Assembly: GCF_013409745.1 (NCBI RefSeq)
Contig: NZ_JACCBH010000001.1
Span: 2,542,001 to 2,606,000 of the forward strand
DNA length: 64,000 bases
Source of the DNA: Microbacterium pseudoresistens
GTDB lineage: Bacteria > Actinomycetota > Actinomycetes > Actinomycetales > Microbacteriaceae
Direction of reading: 5' to 3'
The notes beneath the pieces were generated by a model. The model saw only the letters and a program-made list of their open reading frames with translations, searched no databases and was not told where the DNA came from. The position numbers and the translations under genes are program-made. This document shows, in pieces, positions 31,895 through 44,699 of the stretch; position 1 is the stretch's first letter; each line of letters starts with the position of its first letter.

Positions 31895-33391
31895 TCAGTC
31901 GCGCCGGCGCAAGAGGGCGAGGAACATCGCATCGGTACCGTGCCGGTGCGGCCAGAGCTGGGCCTGCCCTCCCCCGCTGCGCGGTGCGGGAATGTCCAGC
32001 GGCGCGAGCGAGACGCTCTGCAGCACGGCACGGGCGTCGAGCTCGTCGATGTCGTCGCGCGTGCGCAGCACGCTCTGGACGACGACGGCCGTCTCTGCCA
32101 GATGCGGAGAGCAGGTCACGTAGGCCGCGATGCCGCCGGGCGCGAGGGCGTCGAGCGCCGCGGTCAGCAGCTCTTCCTGCACGGGGGCGAGCACGGCGAC
32201 GTCCTGCGGGGTCTTGCGCCAGCGCGCCTCCGGCCGTCGACGCAACGCGCCCAGGCCCGTGCACGGGGCATCCACGAGGATGCGGTCGTAGCGCCCCCCA
32301 CGTTCGGCACCGATCGTGCGGCCGTCATCCTCCGTCACGGTCACCGCGAGTGGCACGGCGCGCACCGCGCGGCGGACGAGTCCCGCCCGAGCCGGCACGA
32401 TCTCGTTCGCGTCGAGCTGCGCCCCGTGCTGCAGCGCTTCGGCGGCCAGCAGCGCGGTCTTGCCGCCCGGACCCGCGCACAGGTCGAGCCATCGTTCCCC
32501 CGATCGCACGGGCGCGGCTCCGACGAGCGCGAGGGCGACGAGCTGGGAGCCCTCGTCCTGCACGCGGACGCGCCCTCTGGCGGCCTGCACCACGGTCGAC
32601 GGGTCACCGCCCGCCGAGGCGAACGCCGTCGGCGCGTACGGGCGTCGCGGCTCGGCGGGCTCGGCCAGACCGGGAAGCGCCACGAGGGTGACCTCGGGGG
32701 CGTCGTTGTCGGCCGCGAGCAGCTGCTCGAGCTCGTCTTCCCGCCCCTCGGCGGCCAGCGCCCGGCGCAGGGCGCGGATGATCCACACCGGATGCGCGGA
32801 GCGGAGTCCGAGCCTTTCGTCGTCGGAGCGCGCGGCCTGCTCGATGTCGTGCTGCCATGCGTCGGCGTCCCTGGCGGCGACGCGCCGCATCACCGCGTTG
32901 ACGAAGCCCGCCGCCGAGCGCCCTCCCTCGCTGGCGGCAAGGTTCACCGACTCGTTCACCGCCGCATGCCTGGCCACGCGCATGCCGAGGAGCTGGTGGG
33001 TGCCCAGGCGCAGCGCATCGAGCAACGCGGGGTCGATCTCGTCGACGCTGCGGTCGGCCGCCAGGGCGATGACGGCGTCGTAGGTGCCGCGGCGTCGCAG
33101 TGTGCCGTAGGCGAGTTCGGTGGCGAGCGCCGCGTCCTGCGTGGACAGCCCCGCCTCGCGGATGGCGCCGGGGAGCAGGAGGTTCGCGTACGCATCCGAC
33201 TCCGCCACGGCGCGCAGCACGTCGAAGGCGACCCGACGCGCGGGCTGCACGGGGCGCGTCCGCCCGACCGATCCCCTGCCTCGCTCCGCGCCGCGTCCTC
33301 CGCGTTCTGCACCGCTTCTCGCCTGTGCGGACGACCGGCGTCCGTCGGCGCGGTCCCCGGGTCGGCGCGCCTTGCGTGCGTCGTCGCTCAC
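31895..33391 (-). CDS. rsmB: 16S rRNA (cytosine-C5)-methyltransferase RsmB/Sun
   Basis: A 498-residue methyltransferase. An Arg-rich, low-complexity leader of about 50 residues precedes a NusB-like RNA-binding domain (about 50-190). The Rossmann methyltransferase domain has the SAM-binding DLCAGPGGKTALLA, VDAPCTGLG (motif IV) and YVTCSPH with the nucleophilic Cys (motif VI). E. coli RsmB makes m5C967 of 16S rRNA. The GTG overlaps the fmt stop by four bases. Confidence 0.94.
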   Translation of the reverse strand: MSDDARKARRPGDRADGRRSSAQARSGAERGGRGAERGRGSVGRTRPVQPARRVAFDVLRAVAESDAYANLLLPGAIREAGLSTQDAALATELAYGTLRRRGTYDAVIALAADRSVDEIDPALLDALRLGTHQLLGMRVARHAAVNESVNLAASEGGRSAAGFVNAVMRRVAARDADAWQHDIEQAARSDDERLGLRSAHPVWIIRALRRALAAEGREDELEQLLAADNDAPEVTLVALPGLAEPAEPRRPYAPTAFASAGGDPSTVVQAARGRVRVQDEGSQLVALALVGAAPVRSGERWLDLCAGPGGKTALLAAEALQHGAQLDANEIVPARAGLVRRAVRAVPLAVTVTEDDGRTIGAERGGRYDRILVDAPCTGLGALRRRPEARWRKTPQDVAVLAPVQEELLTAALDALAPGGIAAYVTCSPHLAETAVVVQSVLRTRDDIDELDARAVLQSVSLAPLDIPAPRSGGGQAQLWPHRHGTDAMFLALLRRRD

Positions 33392-34317
33392 GCGTCTGCC
33401 CCCGTATCGAATGCGGCGCCGTCGCGGAGCCCGCGGAACCAGTCGGAGGCCGCCATCGCGGCCTTGCCCGCAGGTTGCACGCGTGTGATCAGCAACGCGT
33501 CGGTGGCGGTGCCGACGAGGACGCCGCCGCGAACACCGTGCAGCTGCCCCGGGCGCAGGTGAGCATCCGCATCCACAGCCCGCGCCATCGCCAGGACCTT
33601 GACACGCGTCTGTGCCAGCGTCGTGAACGCCCCCGGCTCTGATGTCACGCCGCGGTACCGTGCGAACACCTCGTCTGCCGGGCGCATCCAGTCCACGAGC
33701 CCGTCCTCTGCCTCGAGCTTCGCGGCGTACGTGCTGTCGCCGCTCTGCGGTATCGCCCGCGCGGTGCCGTTCGCGAGGGAGGCCACGACGTCCGACACGA
33801 GCCTCGCCCCGTCATCGGCGAGCGACGCGAGCGCCTCATCCGCCGTCGCGTCCGGCGCGATATCGTACGTGCGCGTGGCGAACACGTCGCCGGCGTCGAG
33901 CGCCGGGACGAGTCGGAACACGCTCGCCCCCAGCTGCTCCTGGCCCGCCATCAGCGCGCGCTGCACGGGCGCGGCTCCGCGCCAGGCAGGCAGCAGCGAG
34001 AAGTGCAGGTTGATCCATCCGTGCACCGGTGTGCTCAGGAGCGGTTCGCGGACAAGCCCGCCGTATGCGACGATCACGCCGAGATCGGGCGCGAGCGCAG
34101 CGATCTGCTTCGTGACCTCATCGCCGAGTCGGCGCTCTTTGAGGATGGCCAGACCGAGTTCGGCGGCGGCCAGTGCCACCGCAGACGGCGTCATGACACG
34201 CTTGCGCCCCACCGCGGCATCCGGACGCGTCACGACTGCCACGACCTCGTGCTCGGCGGCCAGCCGGCGCAGAGTGGGAACAGCGGCAGCCGGCGTGCCG
34301 GCGAAGACGAGGCGCAT
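33388..34317 (-). CDS. fmt: Methionyl-tRNA formyltransferase
   Basis: A 309-residue enzyme that formylates initiator Met-tRNA. The N-terminus MRLVFAGTPAAAVPTL, catalytic WINLHFSLLPAWRGAAPVQRA (the Asn, His and nearby Asp) and LVPALDAGDV are typical. The C-terminal OB-fold half (about 205-309) recognises the tRNA. It is in an operon with rsmB and downstream of priA. Confidence 0.96.
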   Translation of the reverse strand: MRLVFAGTPAAAVPTLRRLAAEHEVVAVVTRPDAAVGRKRVMTPSAVALAAAELGLAILKERRLGDEVTKQIAALAPDLGVIVAYGGLVREPLLSTPVHGWINLHFSLLPAWRGAAPVQRALMAGQEQLGASVFRLVPALDAGDVFATRTYDIAPDATADEALASLADDGARLVSDVVASLANGTARAIPQSGDSTYAAKLEAEDGLVDWMRPADEVFARYRGVTSEPGAFTTLAQTRVKVLAMARAVDADAHLRPGQLHGVRGGVLVGTATDALLITRVQPAGKAAMAASDWFRGLRDGAAFDTGADA

Positions 34318-34382
34318 CCAGGTTCCTTCGCATGATCCGCCCGGGCGGAAGGGTCAGAGTGTCGAGTCAGCAGACGACGTGG

Positions 34383-36347
34383 TCAGAGGTCGGGCTCGAT
34401 CACATCGAGCCTCACCGAGAGCGTAGTCCGGGCGGACGCTCCGCGCCTGCGTCGCCGGCCCATCGCCTCTGCCACGACGGCGGCCCGCAACGCTGCGGAC
34501 ACGCGCGTACCCTCGGCGTACGGAAAGCGCACGAGTGCGCGGAAACGTCCGGGCTCCTCCTCATCTCGAGAGACGGGGCCGAGGACGGCGTCGTCGGGCA
34601 GTGCCAGATCTCGCAGCGCGTCAAGCGCGCGCCGCACGCCCTTGTCGGTGCCGTCGATCTGCGCGACGCGCACGGTCGGCGGCATGCGCAGGGGTGCCCG
34701 CTCGCCGAGCTCCGCACGGGCGTACGCGGCCTGGCTCCACGTCGCCAGCGCCCGGGCGACCGGTCCGTCCACGCCCACCAGGTGTACGGGCGCGCGCGGT
34801 GCGGCGAGGGCGGCGGCATTCGACCACCACCGCAGGCACGACTCTGCGATGCGCAGCTCGGGCGCCTGCAGCATCCTCGAGCCGTCGAGCAGCACCACAG
34901 CCCGATACCCGCCCTCGGCGCGGGGCTCGGCGCCCCGCGTGGCGACGACCAACGCCGGACGCGCGTCGATCTTGTTCACCGGGTGGGCGCCGTCGGCGAC
35001 GATGACCCGCACACCCGGGAACGCCCGGCCGAGCTCATCGGCCGTGCGCTCGCTTCCGGAACCGGCGAGGCGCAGCTTGTCGGCTCCGCAGGATCCGCAG
35101 GTCCAGGCCCGTGCGGAGCGACCGCACCAGGCGCAGACCGGAACCGCTCCGCGGTGCGCAGCGCCCAGCGGGCCCGCGCACGTCGCGCATCGGGCGGGCG
35201 CGCGACACGAGTCGCACACCAGCGATGGGGCGAAGCCCGGGCGCGCGACCTGCACGAGCACCGGCCCCTCCTTCGCAGCCTGCCGTGCCGCGAGGAACGC
35301 CCGCGAGGGCAGGCGCTGGCCGCGCCGCTCGAGGTCGTCGACCGAGTCCAGCATGACCCGAGGCAGCAGACGGCGCCGGGCTGTGATGCTCTGCAACCAG
35401 CCCGATTCCACGAGGCGTTCGACGTCGGTCGTGCGCGTGTGCCCGACGAACAGCAGCGCCGACTCCTCGCCCTCTTGGCGCAGCAGGGCGACATCCCGTG
35501 CGTGCGCATACGGGGCGAGCGGTTCGGCCAGCAGCCCGTCACCGTCGTCCCAGATCGCGATCAGCCCCGCGCGCACCGGCGCATAGGCTGCGGAGCGATT
35601 GCCGACGACGATGCACGGCTCGTCGTCGAGGGTGCGCAGAAAGGCCCTGTAGCGCTCCGGATTGGGTTGACGCGAATCGAGCCGGACGACCCGGTCCTCT
35701 CCCACGAGTCCGACGAGGGCATCGACGACCTGATCGAGATCCCGGTGGTCGGGAACGACGACGATGGCGGAGGCTCCCGTACCGAGCGTCGCGGTCGCCG
35801 CCGCGGCGAGCAGTCGCGCCCACTCCGGGTGCCCGTCCTCATGCAGACGCGGAATCGCCTCCGCCGCCGCCCGACGGCGCTCGGCGATCACGTCGGCGAG
35901 CCCCTCGTACGTGTCCAGGATCGCGTGCGCTTTCTCGACGCGATCCTCCGCGATCATCGCCGGGGCCGCCGACTCCTCCGCCCGCGCCGCGAGCCAGGCC
36001 TTCTCGACACGCACCTGACGCTTGGGAATCACCAGTCTCAGGACGTCGGAGACACCGCCCGCCGCGCGATCGGCGACCCGGCGCGCCAGCGTGTACAAGC
36101 GCTCGGGAAGCACCGCGGCCGCCGACACGACGGCATCGATCTCCGAGAGCGCCCTCGCGTCGTCGGGTTCATCCGCCGTGTCGATCACGAAGGCGTCGAC
36201 GACGCGCCCCGCCGAGCGCAACGGCACTCGCACCCGGATGCCGGAAGCGACGGATCCTGCATGCTCGTCGCCGATCGCGTAGTCGAAAAGCCGGTCCAGC
36301 TGCGGCAACGGCGAGTCGAGGACGACGCGCGCGATCCGCCGAGTCAC
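34383..36347 (-). CDS. priA: Primosomal protein N' (PriA), helicase-degenerate actinobacterial form
   Basis: A 654-residue PriA homologue for replication restart. The zinc cysteines CDSC, CATC, CAWC and CGSC (about 390-440) are intact. The Walker A P-loop is absent: the equivalent region reads TLGTGASAIVVVP, and the DEEH box reads IWDDGDG. Helicase activity is therefore unlikely, as noted for mycobacterial PriA. The N-terminal DNA-binding domain starts at residue 5. GTG start, four bases after the metK stop. Confidence 0.9.
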   Translation of the reverse strand: MTRRIARVVLDSPLPQLDRLFDYAIGDEHAGSVASGIRVRVPLRSAGRVVDAFVIDTADEPDDARALSEIDAVVSAAAVLPERLYTLARRVADRAAGGVSDVLRLVIPKRQVRVEKAWLAARAEESAAPAMIAEDRVEKAHAILDTYEGLADVIAERRRAAAEAIPRLHEDGHPEWARLLAAAATATLGTGASAIVVVPDHRDLDQVVDALVGLVGEDRVVRLDSRQPNPERYRAFLRTLDDEPCIVVGNRSAAYAPVRAGLIAIWDDGDGLLAEPLAPYAHARDVALLRQEGEESALLFVGHTRTTDVERLVESGWLQSITARRRLLPRVMLDSVDDLERRGQRLPSRAFLAARQAAKEGPVLVQVARPGFAPSLVCDSCRAPARCATCAGPLGAAHRGAVPVCAWCGRSARAWTCGSCGADKLRLAGSGSERTADELGRAFPGVRVIVADGAHPVNKIDARPALVVATRGAEPRAEGGYRAVVLLDGSRMLQAPELRIAESCLRWWSNAAALAAPRAPVHLVGVDGPVARALATWSQAAYARAELGERAPLRMPPTVRVAQIDGTDKGVRRALDALRDLALPDDAVLGPVSRDEEEPGRFRALVRFPYAEGTRVSAALRAAVVAEAMGRRRRRGASARTTLSVRLDVIEPDL

Positions 36348-36351
36348 GGGA

Positions 36352-37542
36352 TCACATCCCTACGGCGCGGCGCAGCTCCTCGGCGCGGGTGGTCTGCTCC
36401 CACGTGAAGTCGGGCAGCTCGCGGCCGAAGTGGCCGTACGCGGCCGTCTGCGCGTAGATCGGGCGGAGCAGATCCAGCTCTTCGATGATCGCCTGCGGAC
36501 GCAGGTCGAACACCTCGGAGATCGCCGCAGTGATGACGTCGTCGGCGACGGCGCCCGTGCCGAAGGTCTCGACGTACAGACCCACGGGTTGCGCGACGCC
36601 GATCGCGTACGCGACCTGCACCTCCAGCCGCTCCGCGAGCCCCGCCGCCACCGCGTTCTTGGCGACCCAGCGCATCGCATAGGCCGCCGAGCGGTCGACC
36701 TTCGACGGATCCTTGCCGCTGAACGCGCCTCCGCCGTGGCGGGCGGCGCCCCCGTACGTGTCGATGATGATCTTCCGCCCGGTGAGCCCGGCGTCGCCCT
36801 TGGGGCCGCCGATGACGAACGGACCGGCCGGGTTGATGTAGTAGGTCACATCCTCGAGGTCCAGGCCGGTGTCGGCGAGCACAGGATCGATCACGTGCTG
36901 CTGCACGGCGTACCGGAGGTCGTCCTGCGAGATGTCGGGGTGATGCTGGGTGGACAGCACCACCGCATCGACGGTCTTGGGCGTGAACCCGTCGTAGCCG
37001 AGCGTCACCTGGGTCTTGCCGTCGGGACGCAGGAAGGGCAGCACGCCGGATCGACGCACGGCCGTGAGCCGCTCGGCGATGCGATGCGCCGTCCATGCGG
37101 CCATCGGCATGAGCTGAGGCGTCTCCGTCGTCGCGAAGCCGAACATGATGCCCTGATCGCCCGCGCCGAGGCGGTCACGCGCGTCGTCGGACCCGCCACG
37201 ATGCTCGAGCGCCTGGTCGACGCCGGCGGCGATGTCGGAGGACTGCTCGCCCACCGAGACGCTCACCCCGCACGACGAGCCGTCGAAACCGGTGTCGCTG
37301 GAGGTGTAGCCGATGCCGTTGACGACATCGCGGACGATCGTGGGGATGTCGACGTACGCCTCCGTGCGGATCTCGCCGGCCACGTGCACCAGGCCCGTCG
37401 TCACGAGCGTCTCGACGGCGACACGGGAACCGGTGTCGCGCGAGAGCAGGCCGTCGAGGATGCTGTCCGAGATCTGGTCGCAGATCTTGTCGGGATGCCC
37501 TTCGGTGACGGATTCGGACGTGAACAGGCGCAACGCGCTCAT
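36352..37542 (-). CDS. metK: S-adenosylmethionine synthase
   Basis: A 396-residue enzyme making SAM from methionine and ATP. Visible are [18 protein letters not shown] near the start (catalytic His and metal-binding Asp), the flexible-loop region with [12 protein letters not shown], and [19 protein letters not shown] for phosphate binding. It sits directly upstream of priA. The coaBC gene usually found between rpoZ and metK in relatives is not here. Confidence 0.98.
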   Translation of the reverse strand: MSALRLFTSESVTEGHPDKICDQISDSILDGLLSRDTGSRVAVETLVTTGLVHVAGEIRTEAYVDIPTIVRDVVNGIGYTSSDTGFDGSSCGVSVSVGEQSSDIAAGVDQALEHRGGSDDARDRLGAGDQGIMFGFATTETPQLMPMAAWTAHRIAERLTAVRRSGVLPFLRPDGKTQVTLGYDGFTPKTVDAVVLSTQHHPDISQDDLRYAVQQHVIDPVLADTGLDLEDVTYYINPAGPFVIGGPKGDAGLTGRKIIIDTYGGAARHGGGAFSGKDPSKVDRSAAYAMRWVAKNAVAAGLAERLEVQVAYAIGVAQPVGLYVETFGTGAVADDVITAAISEVFDLRPQAIIEELDLLRPIYAQTAAYGHFGRELPDFTWEQTTRAEELRRAVGM

Positions 37543-37601
37543 CGATGGCTCCAGGAGGTCGCGGTCGATCCCGTCGACGGGCGGGATCGTTCCAGTATGG
37601 C

Positions 37602-37641
37602 CGGAGCCGCCGACACCCCGCGAAGGATGACGACGGCTCCG
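37602..37641 (-). terminator. Inverted repeat after rpoZ
   Basis: CGGAGCCG (37602-37609) and CGGCTCCG (37634-37641) form an 8-bp inverted repeat with a 24-base loop, 12 bases past the rpoZ stop and before metK. No T run follows. It may terminate part of the pyr/gmk/rpoZ transcript; this is weak evidence. Confidence 0.3.
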
Positions 37642-37653
37642 AAATGTCGAGTA

Positions 37654-37908
37654 CTACTCGGCGTGGCGGATCCGGAGCTTGTCCTCGTTGATCTCGTGCA
37701 GCGCGATGGTGAGCGGCTTGTCCTCGACGGAGGAATCGACGAGCGGGCCGACGTTGTCGAAGAGGTTGCCCTCGTGCAGGTCGGAGTAGTAGTCGTTGAT
37801 CTGGCGCGCGCGCTTGGACGCGTAGATGACGAGCTCGTACTTCGACTCGACGCGGTCGAGCAGGTTGTCGATGGGGGGATCGATGATTCCCTGGTTGCTG
37901 CCGGCCAT
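37654..37908 (-). CDS. rpoZ: RNA polymerase omega subunit
   Basis: An 84-residue omega subunit that helps RNA polymerase assembly. [20 protein letters not shown] followed by KRARQINDY (about 13-41) is the conserved core that binds the beta-prime subunit. The ATG ending at 37908 has an excellent AGGAGG site; an upstream in-frame ATG would add 20 non-conserved residues. It lies downstream of gmk, as in other actinobacteria. Confidence 0.96.
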   Translation of the reverse strand: MAGSNQGIIDPPIDNLLDRVESKYELVIYASKRARQINDYYSDLHEGNLFDNVGPLVDSSVEDKPLTIALHEINEDKLRIRHAE

Positions 37909-37972
37909 GGTGGACCTCCTGGTTGGGGGCGACGGTGTGCCGCACGATGTGCGAGAGCGCGCGAGCAAGGGC

Positions 37973-38887
37973 TCAGCGCGCGGAGTCTGAGACCAATTCT
38001 ACGACCTCGCGGGCCGCAGTCGGTACGTTCTCGTTCACGACGCGGTAATCGAACTCCCGCTGGGAGGCGAGTTCGACCTTCGCGGTGCGCAGACGGCGGG
38101 CGCGCTCCTCCTCGCCCTCGGTGCCGCGGCCGACCAGTCGATGCACGAGTTCGTCCCACGACGGCGGCAGAAGGAACACGAGCGTGGCCGCTGGGTCGGC
38201 GGCGCGCACCTGGCGCGCCCCCTGCAGGTCGATCTCGAGCAGAACCGTCTTGCCTTCGCGCAGGGCGCGCTCGATCGGCGCGCGGGGCGTGCCGTAGCGA
38301 TGCGTGTTGTGCACGGTGGCGTACTCGAGCAGCTCGCCGTCAGCGATCATCCGGTCGAACTCGTCGTCGTCGACGAAGTAGTAGTGCAGCCCGTTGCTCT
38401 CCCCCGGCCGCGGTGCACGGGTGGTCGCCGACACGGAGAGATGGATCTCGGGGTGGTGGTCGCGGATGTGGGCGGCGACCGTGCCCTTGCCCACGGCCGT
38501 GGGCCCGGCCAGCACCAGCAGCCTGCTGCGCCCTCGTCGCGGGATCAGTGGCGGGAAGCGCCCGTCGAGCCAGGCCAGCAGCGCCGAGCGCTGGCGCACG
38601 CCGAGCCCGCCCAGGCGTTTGGCCGCGGAGATCTGCAGGTCGGCGAGGATGCGATCGCGCTTGCCCTCACCGATCGCGGGCAGCGCGGTGAGAAAGTCGG
38701 GCACGCGCAACGACCCCGCTGTCGACGCCGGATCAGCGAAGGCATCGCGGGCGACGTCCTGCGGAGTGACGACCCGCATCGAGAGGTCGCGCTTGAGTGC
38801 GGCGCGCGCCCTTCGGCGCTCCACGGCGCGTCGAGCGGCGGCGACCCGATCCACCTCGGGCACTTTGTGCGCATCGCGATCAGCCAT
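37973..38887 (-). CDS. gmk: Guanylate kinase with N-terminal mIHF-like domain
   Basis: A 304-residue fusion. The C-terminal about 185 residues are guanylate kinase (GMP + ATP to GDP + ADP). The P-loop is [10 protein letters not shown] (128-137), with [18 protein letters not shown] and the [15 protein letters not shown]-binding segments. The N-terminal about 110 residues match mycobacterial integration host factor mIHF (Rv1388): [12 protein letters not shown], then [16 protein letters not shown] and [14 protein letters not shown], a helix-turn-helix-like DNA-binding region. In mycobacteria mihF and gmk are adjacent separate genes. ATG at 38887 has GGGAGG and overlaps pyrF by eight bases. Confidence 0.93.
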   Translation of the reverse strand: MADRDAHKVPEVDRVAAARRAVERRRARAALKRDLSMRVVTPQDVARDAFADPASTAGSLRVPDFLTALPAIGEGKRDRILADLQISAAKRLGGLGVRQRSALLAWLDGRFPPLIPRRGRSRLLVLAGPTAVGKGTVAAHIRDHHPEIHLSVSATTRAPRPGESNGLHYYFVDDDEFDRMIADGELLEYATVHNTHRYGTPRAPIERALREGKTVLLEIDLQGARQVRAADPAATLVFLLPPSWDELVHRLVGRGTEGEEERARRLRTAKVELASQREFDYRVVNENVPTAAREVVELVSDSAR

Positions 38888-39736
38888 GCAGCACCTCCCG
38901 GTACTGCGCTGCACGCGACTCGATCGCCTCGACGAGCCCGTCGGGGCCCGCGGAGAGGATGCTCCGGCTCTCGCTGGCGAGCACGTTGCCGGCGACCGCG
39001 CCGAATCGGGTCACGAGGTGCTCGGGACCCGCGCCCTGCACACCGAAACCCGGAGCGAGGATCGGCGCGGACCTCAGCGCGTCGCCGACCAGGCCGAACG
39101 ACTCCAGGTCGACGGTCGCGCCGATGACCAGTCCGATGGACCCGAGCATCGGATCGTCGGACATCGACGGGTTCAGCCAGGTCACATCTCTCGCCACGCG
39201 CTGCGCCACCGACTCCTGCGGGGTGGCCGGTGTGTCGCACGTTCGAGCGCGCTGGACCACTTCACCCTCTGGATTGCTCGTCGCTGCCAGCACGAACGCG
39301 CCTTTGCCCTGACGCAGCGCACCGGTGAGCACGTCGCGCAGCGAGTCTGCGCCGAGATAAGGGCTCAGCGTCACCGCATCGGATTCGAGCGGAGCACCGG
39401 GCGCCAGCCACGCATCCGCGTAGCCGTCCATCGTCGTGCCGATGTCGCCGCGCTTCGCATCGGAGAGCACGAGCAGGCCCGCGGCGCGCGCGGCCGCCAG
39501 CACCTCCTCGAGCGCGGCGAACCCGCGCGATCCGAAGCGCTCGAAGAACGACACCTGGGGTTTGACGACGGCCACCCGGCCCGCCGCGGCCTGCACCGTG
39601 CGCAGCCCGAACTCGCGGACGCCGTCGGCATCCTGCCCGAGACCCCAGGCATCCAGCAGCGCCGCGTGCGGGTCGATGCCCACGCACAGCGGACCGTGCT
39701 GATCGAGTGCTGCGCGCAGCCGCGCTCCGAATGCGG

Positions 39737-39740
<4 letters not shown>
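38880..39740 (-). CDS. pyrF: Orotidine 5'-phosphate decarboxylase
   Basis: A 286-residue type 2 OMP decarboxylase making UMP in the last step of pyrimidine synthesis. The motif [15 protein letters not shown] (about 91-105) has the catalytic Asp-Lys-Asp set. LCVGIDPH near the N-terminus and [10 protein letters not shown] near the end are typical. GTG start, overlapping the carB stop (GTGA). Confidence 0.96.
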
Positions 39741-43038
<3,298 letters not shown>

Positions 43039-43039
<1 letters not shown>

Positions 43040-44199
43040 TACTGGGCGTCCTTCTTGGTGGTTCCGGCCTGCTGCGTGGTGCGGACGAGCTCGGCGAAGC
43101 GGTCGAAGAGGTAGTTGGCGTCGTGCGGGCCCGCGGCGGCCTCGGGGTGGTACTGCACCGAGAACGCCGGGATGTCGAGGGCGCGCAGCCCCTCGACCAC
43201 GCGGTCGTTGAGCCCGATGTGGCTCACCTCGACCTTGCCGTAGCCGTTCGGGCTGTCGAAGGGCTCGTCCAGCGGCGCCTCGACGGCGAAGCCGTGGTTG
43301 TGCGCCGTGATCTCGACCTTACCGGTGGCCTTGTCGAGCACCGGCTGGTTGATGCCGCGGTGGCCGAACGGCAGTTTGTAGGTGCCGAGGCCCAGCGCGC
43401 GACCGAGCAGCTGGTTGCCGAAGCAGATGCCGAAGAACGGCAGGCGCGCATCGAGCACCTCGCGCAGCAGGGCGACGTGCCCCGCCGAGGCCGCCGGGTC
43501 GCCCGGGCCGTTGGAGTAGAAGACCGCGACCGGATCGATCGCGCACAGCTGCTCGAAAGAGACGTCCTGCGGAAGCACGTGAACGTCGAACCCGCGCGCT
43601 GCGAGGTTGTCGATCGTCGCCTGCTTGACGCCGAGATCCAGCACCGCGAGAGCACCGATGCGCTCCCCCGTCGCCGGCGTGAGCGAGACCTCGGCGACCG
43701 AGACCTGGGCGGAGAGGTTCTGCCCGGCCATCTCGGGCGCGGCCGTGACCCGGCGCAGCTGCTCGTCGGCATCCAGCGCGGCATCGTCGCCGGAGAAGAT
43801 CCCCCCGCGCATGGAACCCGCCGAGCGGATGTGCCGAGTCACGGCACGGGTGTCGATGCCGCTGATGCCCACCACCCCGTCGCGGATCAGGGCGTCATCG
43901 AGCGACTCGGTGGCGCGCCAGTTCGACACGATGCGGGAGGGGTCGCGCACGATGTAGCCCTCGACCCAGATGCGACGCGACTCGGGATCTTCGTCGTTCA
44001 TGCCGGTGTTGCCGATGTGCGGGGCCGTCTGCAAGACGATCTGCCCCGCGTACGAGGGGTCGGTGATCGTCTCCTGATATCCGGACATGCCGGTGGAGAA
44101 GACGACCTCGCCGAGGGTCGTCCCGCGGGCGCCGTAGGCGCGCCCGACGTGGCGCGTGCCGTCCTCGAGGACGAGCACGGCGGGCTCTGGTGCATTCAT
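43039..44199 (-). CDS. carA: Carbamoyl-phosphate synthase small subunit
   Basis: A 386-residue class I glutaminase that supplies ammonia to CarB. The nucleophile is in [18 protein letters not shown], and the His and Glu of the triad are in [13 protein letters not shown]. The N-terminal domain includes [17 protein letters not shown]. The ATG overlaps the stop of the upstream membrane-protein gene. Confidence 0.98.
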
Positions 44200-44699
44200 G
44201 GTGTTGCTCCCGTCTCGGGTGCAGCGCAGAGGCGCTGGAGTTCTGTGATCACGGCGACCGGGTCGCCGGTGACGCGGAGGTAGCTGTCGACGGTCGTCGC
44301 CTCGTCGAGACGCCAGACGATGCGGACGAGTCCGCCGGGCTCGACCACCCGGTCGATGGCCACAGTGGCCCGATCGACCGCGACGATGCGCTCGGAGGCG
44401 AGGTACACGGTCGGCGTGCCGTCGAGGCTGAGGGCGAGGCCGCGATCGGTGATGACAGCCTCTCCCCTGGCCCGATAGACGAGCGGCTTCACCGCCAGGC
44501 GCTCCAGCGGCTCGTCGTGGCGGGTGGTGGCAACGTAGGCGATCTCGCGGCGATCGATGATGGCGGCGTGCTCGGGCACTCCCAGCGGCGCGGACAGCCT
44601 GGAGTCGCGGCGCAGCCGCGCACGCCAGGCGAAGAGCATGGCGGCGAGGACCCCCAGCGTCACCACGAGCATGACGACGAGCGCGGCCTCCCGGGTCAC
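44196..44699 (-). CDS. Membrane-anchored PH-like protein of the pyr operon
   Basis: A 167-residue protein with one N-terminal helix (about 3-25, [20 protein letters not shown]). A soluble beta-rich part follows, with a repeated strand pattern resembling a bacterial PH-like domain ([23 protein letters not shown]-type strands). The function is unknown. M. tuberculosis Rv1382 holds the same place between pyrC and carA. GTG start overlapping the pyrC stop, and stop overlapping carA, so it is firmly inside the operon. Confidence 0.78.
   Translation of the reverse strand: MTREAALVVMLVVTLGVLAAMLFAWRARLRRDSRLSAPLGVPEHAAIIDRREIAYVATTRHDEPLERLAVKPLVYRARGEAVITDRGLALSLDGTPTVYLASERIVAVDRATVAIDRVVEPGGLVRIVWRLDEATTVDSYLRVTGDPVAVITELQRLCAAPETGATP

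Noticed and set aside
36430..38691. A 753-codon open frame opposite metK, rpoZ and gmk
   Set aside because: It runs antisense across three well-identified genes and their gaps; the open frame is explained by high GC.
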